From Paraburkholderia piptadeniae (lineage in GTDB: Bacteria > Pseudomonadota > Gammaproteobacteria > Burkholderiales > Burkholderiaceae), in contig NZ_CYGY02000038.1 of NCBI RefSeq assembly GCF_900007165.1, positions 48,171 to 112,170 of the forward strand: a DNA stretch of 64,000 nt, in the 5' to 3' direction. Made by a program: the position numbers and the translations under genes. This document shows, one piece after another, positions 61,808 through 64,000 of this stretch. The notes under the pieces are model-generated. The model saw nothing but the letters and a program-made list of their open reading frames with translations, searched no databases and was not told the DNA's origin. Numbering within the stretch: the first letter of the stretch is position 1; the number at the start of each line of letters is the position of its first letter.

Positions 61808-63261
61808 ACGCAATGACCCCGTCCAACGATCACCCCGCGTTTCGCGCGGAAGCGCTGCGTCTGAAGGGCGAGCGCGCGGCGCGCCCGCGCGCGCTCGATG
61901 TGTTCGATCCGTACACGGACATGCGCGTCGGCACGGTGCCGATGGCGAGCGTCGACGATGTGCGCGCGGCGTTCGACTACGCAGCCGCTTATTCCGCGAA
62001 GCTCACGCGCTATGAGCGCTCGCAGATTCTCGAGCGCGCGGGCATGCTGCTGCGCGAGCGGGCGGAAGAAGCGTCCGATCTGATATCGCTCGAATCGGGT
62101 CTGTCGAAGCAGGACACGCTGTATGAAATCGGGCGTGTCGCCGATGTGCTGAAGTTCGCTTCGATCGAAGCGTTGCGCGACGACGGCCAGAGCTTCTCGT
62201 GCGATCTGACGCCTCATGGCAAGAAGCGGCGCGTGTTCACGCAGCGCGATCCGCTGGCAGGTGTGATCGTCGCGATTACGCCGTTCAATCACCCGATGAA
62301 CCAGGTCGCGCACAAGATCGCACCCGCGATTGCGACGAACAATCGCGTGATCCTGAAGCCGTCGGAGAAGGTGCCGCTGTCGGCGCTCTATCTCGCGGAT
62401 GTGTTGTATGAGGCGGGGCTGCCTGCGCCGATGCTGCAGGTGCTCACGGGCGACCCGCGCGAAATCGCCGATGAGCTGATCACGAATCCGCTTGCCGAAC
62501 TCGTGACGTTCACGGGCGGCGTCGCGATCGGCAAGCACATCGCCGAGCGCGCGGGCTATCGGCGCGTCGTGCTGGAACTCGGCGGCAACGATCCGCTGAT
62601 CGTGCTCGAAGACGCCGATATCGAGCGTGCCGCCGCGCTGGCGGTGCAGGGCTCGTACAAGAACTCCGGTCAGCGCTGCACGGCCGTCAAGCGGATGATC
62701 GTGCAGAAGAGCATCGCCGCGCGCTTCACGGAGCTGGTCGTGGAGAAGACGCGCGAGTGGACATACGGCGATCCGTTCGATCGATCGAAGCAGATGGGCA
62801 CGGTGATCGACGAGGCGGCCGCGCGGCTCTTCGAATCGCGCGTGAACGAAGCGGTTGCGCAGGGCGCGCGTCTGCTCGTCGGCAACGAGCGCAAGGGCGC
62901 GCTGTATTCGCCGACGGTCGTCGATCGGGTCGATCCGTCAATGACGCTGATTCGCGAGGAAACGTTCGGCCCCGTCTCGCCGATCATCACGTTCGATACG
63001 CTCGACGACGCGATCCGCATCAGCAACGGCACGCCGTTCGGTTTGTCGTGCGGCCTGTGCACGAACAGGCAGGACGCGATCCCGCGCTTCATCAACGAAT
63101 TGCGCGTGGGCACGGTGAACGTGTGGGAAGTGCCGGGGTATCGCGTCGAACTGACGCCGTTCGGCGGCATCAAGGATTCGGGCCTTGGCTACAAGGAAGG
63201 CGTGCAGGAAGCAATGAAGAGCTTCACGAACCTCAAGACCTTTTCTCTTCCGTGGGAGTGA
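61804..63261 (+). CDS. phnY: phosphonoacetaldehyde dehydrogenase
   Basis: A 485-residue NAD-dependent aldehyde dehydrogenase that oxidises phosphonoacetaldehyde to phosphonoacetate. The catalytic Cys lies in YKNSGQRCTAVKR and the Glu in VLELGGNDPLIV, with ITPFNHPMNQVAHKIAPAI typical of the PhnY group. It is translationally coupled to phnA. It links PhnW, which makes the aldehyde, to PhnA, which cleaves the acid. The name follows the Sinorhizobium phosphonate pathway and is not the unrelated PhnY oxygenase. Confidence 0.93.
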   Translation: MNAMTPSNDHPAFRAEALRLKGERAARPRALDVFDPYTDMRVGTVPMASVDDVRAAFDYAAAYSAKLTRYERSQILERAGMLLRERAEEASDLISLESGLSKQDTLYEIGRVADVLKFASIEALRDDGQSFSCDLTPHGKKRRVFTQRDPLAGVIVAITPFNHPMNQVAHKIAPAIATNNRVILKPSEKVPLSALYLADVLYEAGLPAPMLQVLTGDPREIADELITNPLAELVTFTGGVAIGKHIAERAGYRRVVLELGGNDPLIVLEDADIERAAALAVQGSYKNSGQRCTAVKRMIVQKSIAARFTELVVEKTREWTYGDPFDRSKQMGTVIDEAAARLFESRVNEAVAQGARLLVGNERKGALYSPTVVDRVDPSMTLIREETFGPVSPIITFDTLDDAIRISNGTPFGLSCGLCTNRQDAIPRFINELRVGTVNVWEVPGYRVELTPFGGIKDSGLGYKEGVQEAMKSFTNLKTFSLPWE

Positions 63262-63265
63262 TGTT

Positions 63266-63826
63266 GTGGCATTGAGTCTGGACGACATTCGCGGGTTGTT
63301 CGAACAGTATGGCGGGCTCGCATACAGCGGCGAGCCGGTGACGCAGCTCGAACATGCATTGCAAAGCGGCGCGCTCGCGGAAGCGGCGGGGGCCTTCGAT
63401 GAACTGGTCGCTGCGGCGTTCCTGCATGACCTCGGACATCTGCTGAACCGTCAGGGTGAAACACCGACTGCGCGCGGCATCGACGATCTTCACCAATACT
63501 TCGCGTTGCCGTTTCTGCGGCCCGTGCTGCCGGAAGCGGTGCTCGAGCCGATCCGTTTGCATGTCGACGCGAAGCGCTGTCTGTGCGCAATCGACGCGAC
63601 TTATTTTGGGCAGTTATCGGCGGATTCCGTGCGCAGTCTCGAACTGCAGGGCGGCATCTTCACTGATGACGAAGCGCAGGCGTTCCTGAAGAAGCCTTAC
63701 GCCGAGGACGCTTTGCGTTTGCGTCGTTGGGACGATCTGGCGAAGGAAGCGAATCTCGCGACGCCTGATCTCGATCACTATCTAAACGTCGTATCGCGTG
63801 TGATGGAAAGGCATGCTGTCGTTTGA
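63266..63826 (+). CDS. phosphonate-associated HD-domain protein (PhnZ/TmpB-like)
   Basis: A 186-residue HD protein. Metal ligands His in VTQLEHALQSGALAE, paired His-Asp in AAFLHDLGHLL, and further His in RLHVDAKRCL and Asp at DLDHYLNVV match the mixed-valent di-iron C-P oxygenases PhnZ/TmpB and the family annotated as phosphonate-degradation-associated HDIG protein. It starts at GTG 63266, four bases after phnY, with GGGAG upstream. Its usual partner, an Fe(II)/2-oxoglutarate hydroxylase, is not in the window. Its substrate is unknown. Confidence 0.82.
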   Translation: MALSLDDIRGLFEQYGGLAYSGEPVTQLEHALQSGALAEAAGAFDELVAAAFLHDLGHLLNRQGETPTARGIDDLHQYFALPFLRPVLPEAVLEPIRLHVDAKRCLCAIDATYFGQLSADSVRSLELQGGIFTDDEAQAFLKKPYAEDALRLRRWDDLAKEANLATPDLDHYLNVVSRVMERHAVV

Positions 63827-63890
63827 TCTTTTGTCTTTGTCTGTAAGACAGATCGCGTGAGGCGCGGGCATCGCGTTCATATGTCATGCG

Positions 63891-64000
63891 TTTTACGCTC
63901 GTCGAAAAACCGCTTGCAACAACGGTGTCCGCCGCGCGAAAGCGCGGAATTCTAGGCGCTTGCCACCGCGGTTGCAAGCGGCCATTCGACGAGCGTAAAA
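63891..64000. repeat. nested palindromic element cut by window end
   Basis: Outer arms TTTTACGCTCGTCGAA (63891-63906) and TTCGACGAGCGTAAAA (63985-64000) are exact inverted copies. They enclose CGCTTGCAAC / GTTGCAAGCG (63911-63920 / 63971-63980) and a central hairpin CCGCGC-GAAA-GCGCGG. The outer arm may extend past the window. It follows the HD gene by 64 bp and may terminate the phn operon. Confidence 0.85.

Noticed and set aside
1..64000. tRNA or rRNA genes, intact insertion sequences or prophage genes
   Set aside because: I looked for conserved rRNA segments, cloverleaf patterns with a CCA end, and transposase or integrase motifs, and saw none; a dedicated search could still find a degraded one.

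Overview
The window reads as high-GC Burkholderiales DNA, most likely Paraburkholderia, Caballeronia or Burkholderia. The basis is codon use, a classic Burkholderia 'QSSVTLYG' porin, small proteins I recognise from that group, and a phnW-phnSTUV-phnR-phnA-phnY phosphonate cluster. Genes are dense and mostly catabolic, with many local regulators (4 LysR, LacI, DeoR, GntR, Lrp/AsnC). That fits a secondary replicon or an accessory catabolic region; this placement is inference. I saw no rRNA, tRNA, CRISPR array or intact insertion sequence.

1-11 kb, aromatic and nitrogen-containing substrates. A Rieske oxygenase (cut by the window start) is followed by a glutamine-synthetase-like ligase, a putidaredoxin-type ferredoxin, its FAD reductase, a class I glutamine amidotransferase/hydrolase and a LysR regulator. 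Together they suggest gamma-glutamylation of an amine, oxygenation and deglutamylation, analogous to but distinct from aniline dioxygenase systems. Next come an aromatic-acid MFS transporter, a 4-hydroxylaminobenzoate-lyase-like protein, a porin broken by an exact 50-bp tandem duplication, and a nitroreductase. These suggest nitrobenzoate-type metabolism.

11-19.8 kb, mixed region. Two truncated genes lie back to back (thiolase and CoA-transferase 3' ends). Then come an HD phosphohydrolase, a patatin phospholipase and a 1152-residue zinc-ribbon/class III cyclase/ATPase/TPR protein. A gene-poor stretch follows with small conserved proteins and a phasin remnant.

19.8-32.4 kb, sugar module. FucU-type mutarotase, UxaA-type sugar-acid dehydratase, 2-oxoglutarate semialdehyde dehydrogenase, XylX-like FAH-family dehydratase, LysR, aldo/keto reductase and LacI repressor are followed by a divergent ribose-type ABC importer. 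The set can convert an imported aldopentose such as D-arabinose to 2-oxoglutarate without phosphorylation. LacI-type palindromes cover a recognisable sigma70 promoter.

32.4-53 kb, mixed. It holds an MscS channel and a histidine phosphatase/kinase/SDR/acyl-CoA dehydrogenase set resembling split ACAD10/11, interrupted by a 291-bp nested palindrome. It also holds an AsnC/LysE pair, DUF1289, YnfA and DUF1993 proteins, acid-type S53 and S10 peptidases, secreted hypotheticals, a 98-bp tandem repeat, an RRM protein, nadE, an L,D-transpeptidase, an EamA transporter and a degenerate UbiB-like protein.

53-64 kb, phosphonate module. A DeoR regulator and divergent phnW / phnSTUV-phnR-phnA-phnY-HD genes encode uptake of 2-aminoethylphosphonate and its conversion through phosphonoacetaldehyde and phosphonoacetate to acetate and phosphate. 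The window ends inside another nested palindrome.
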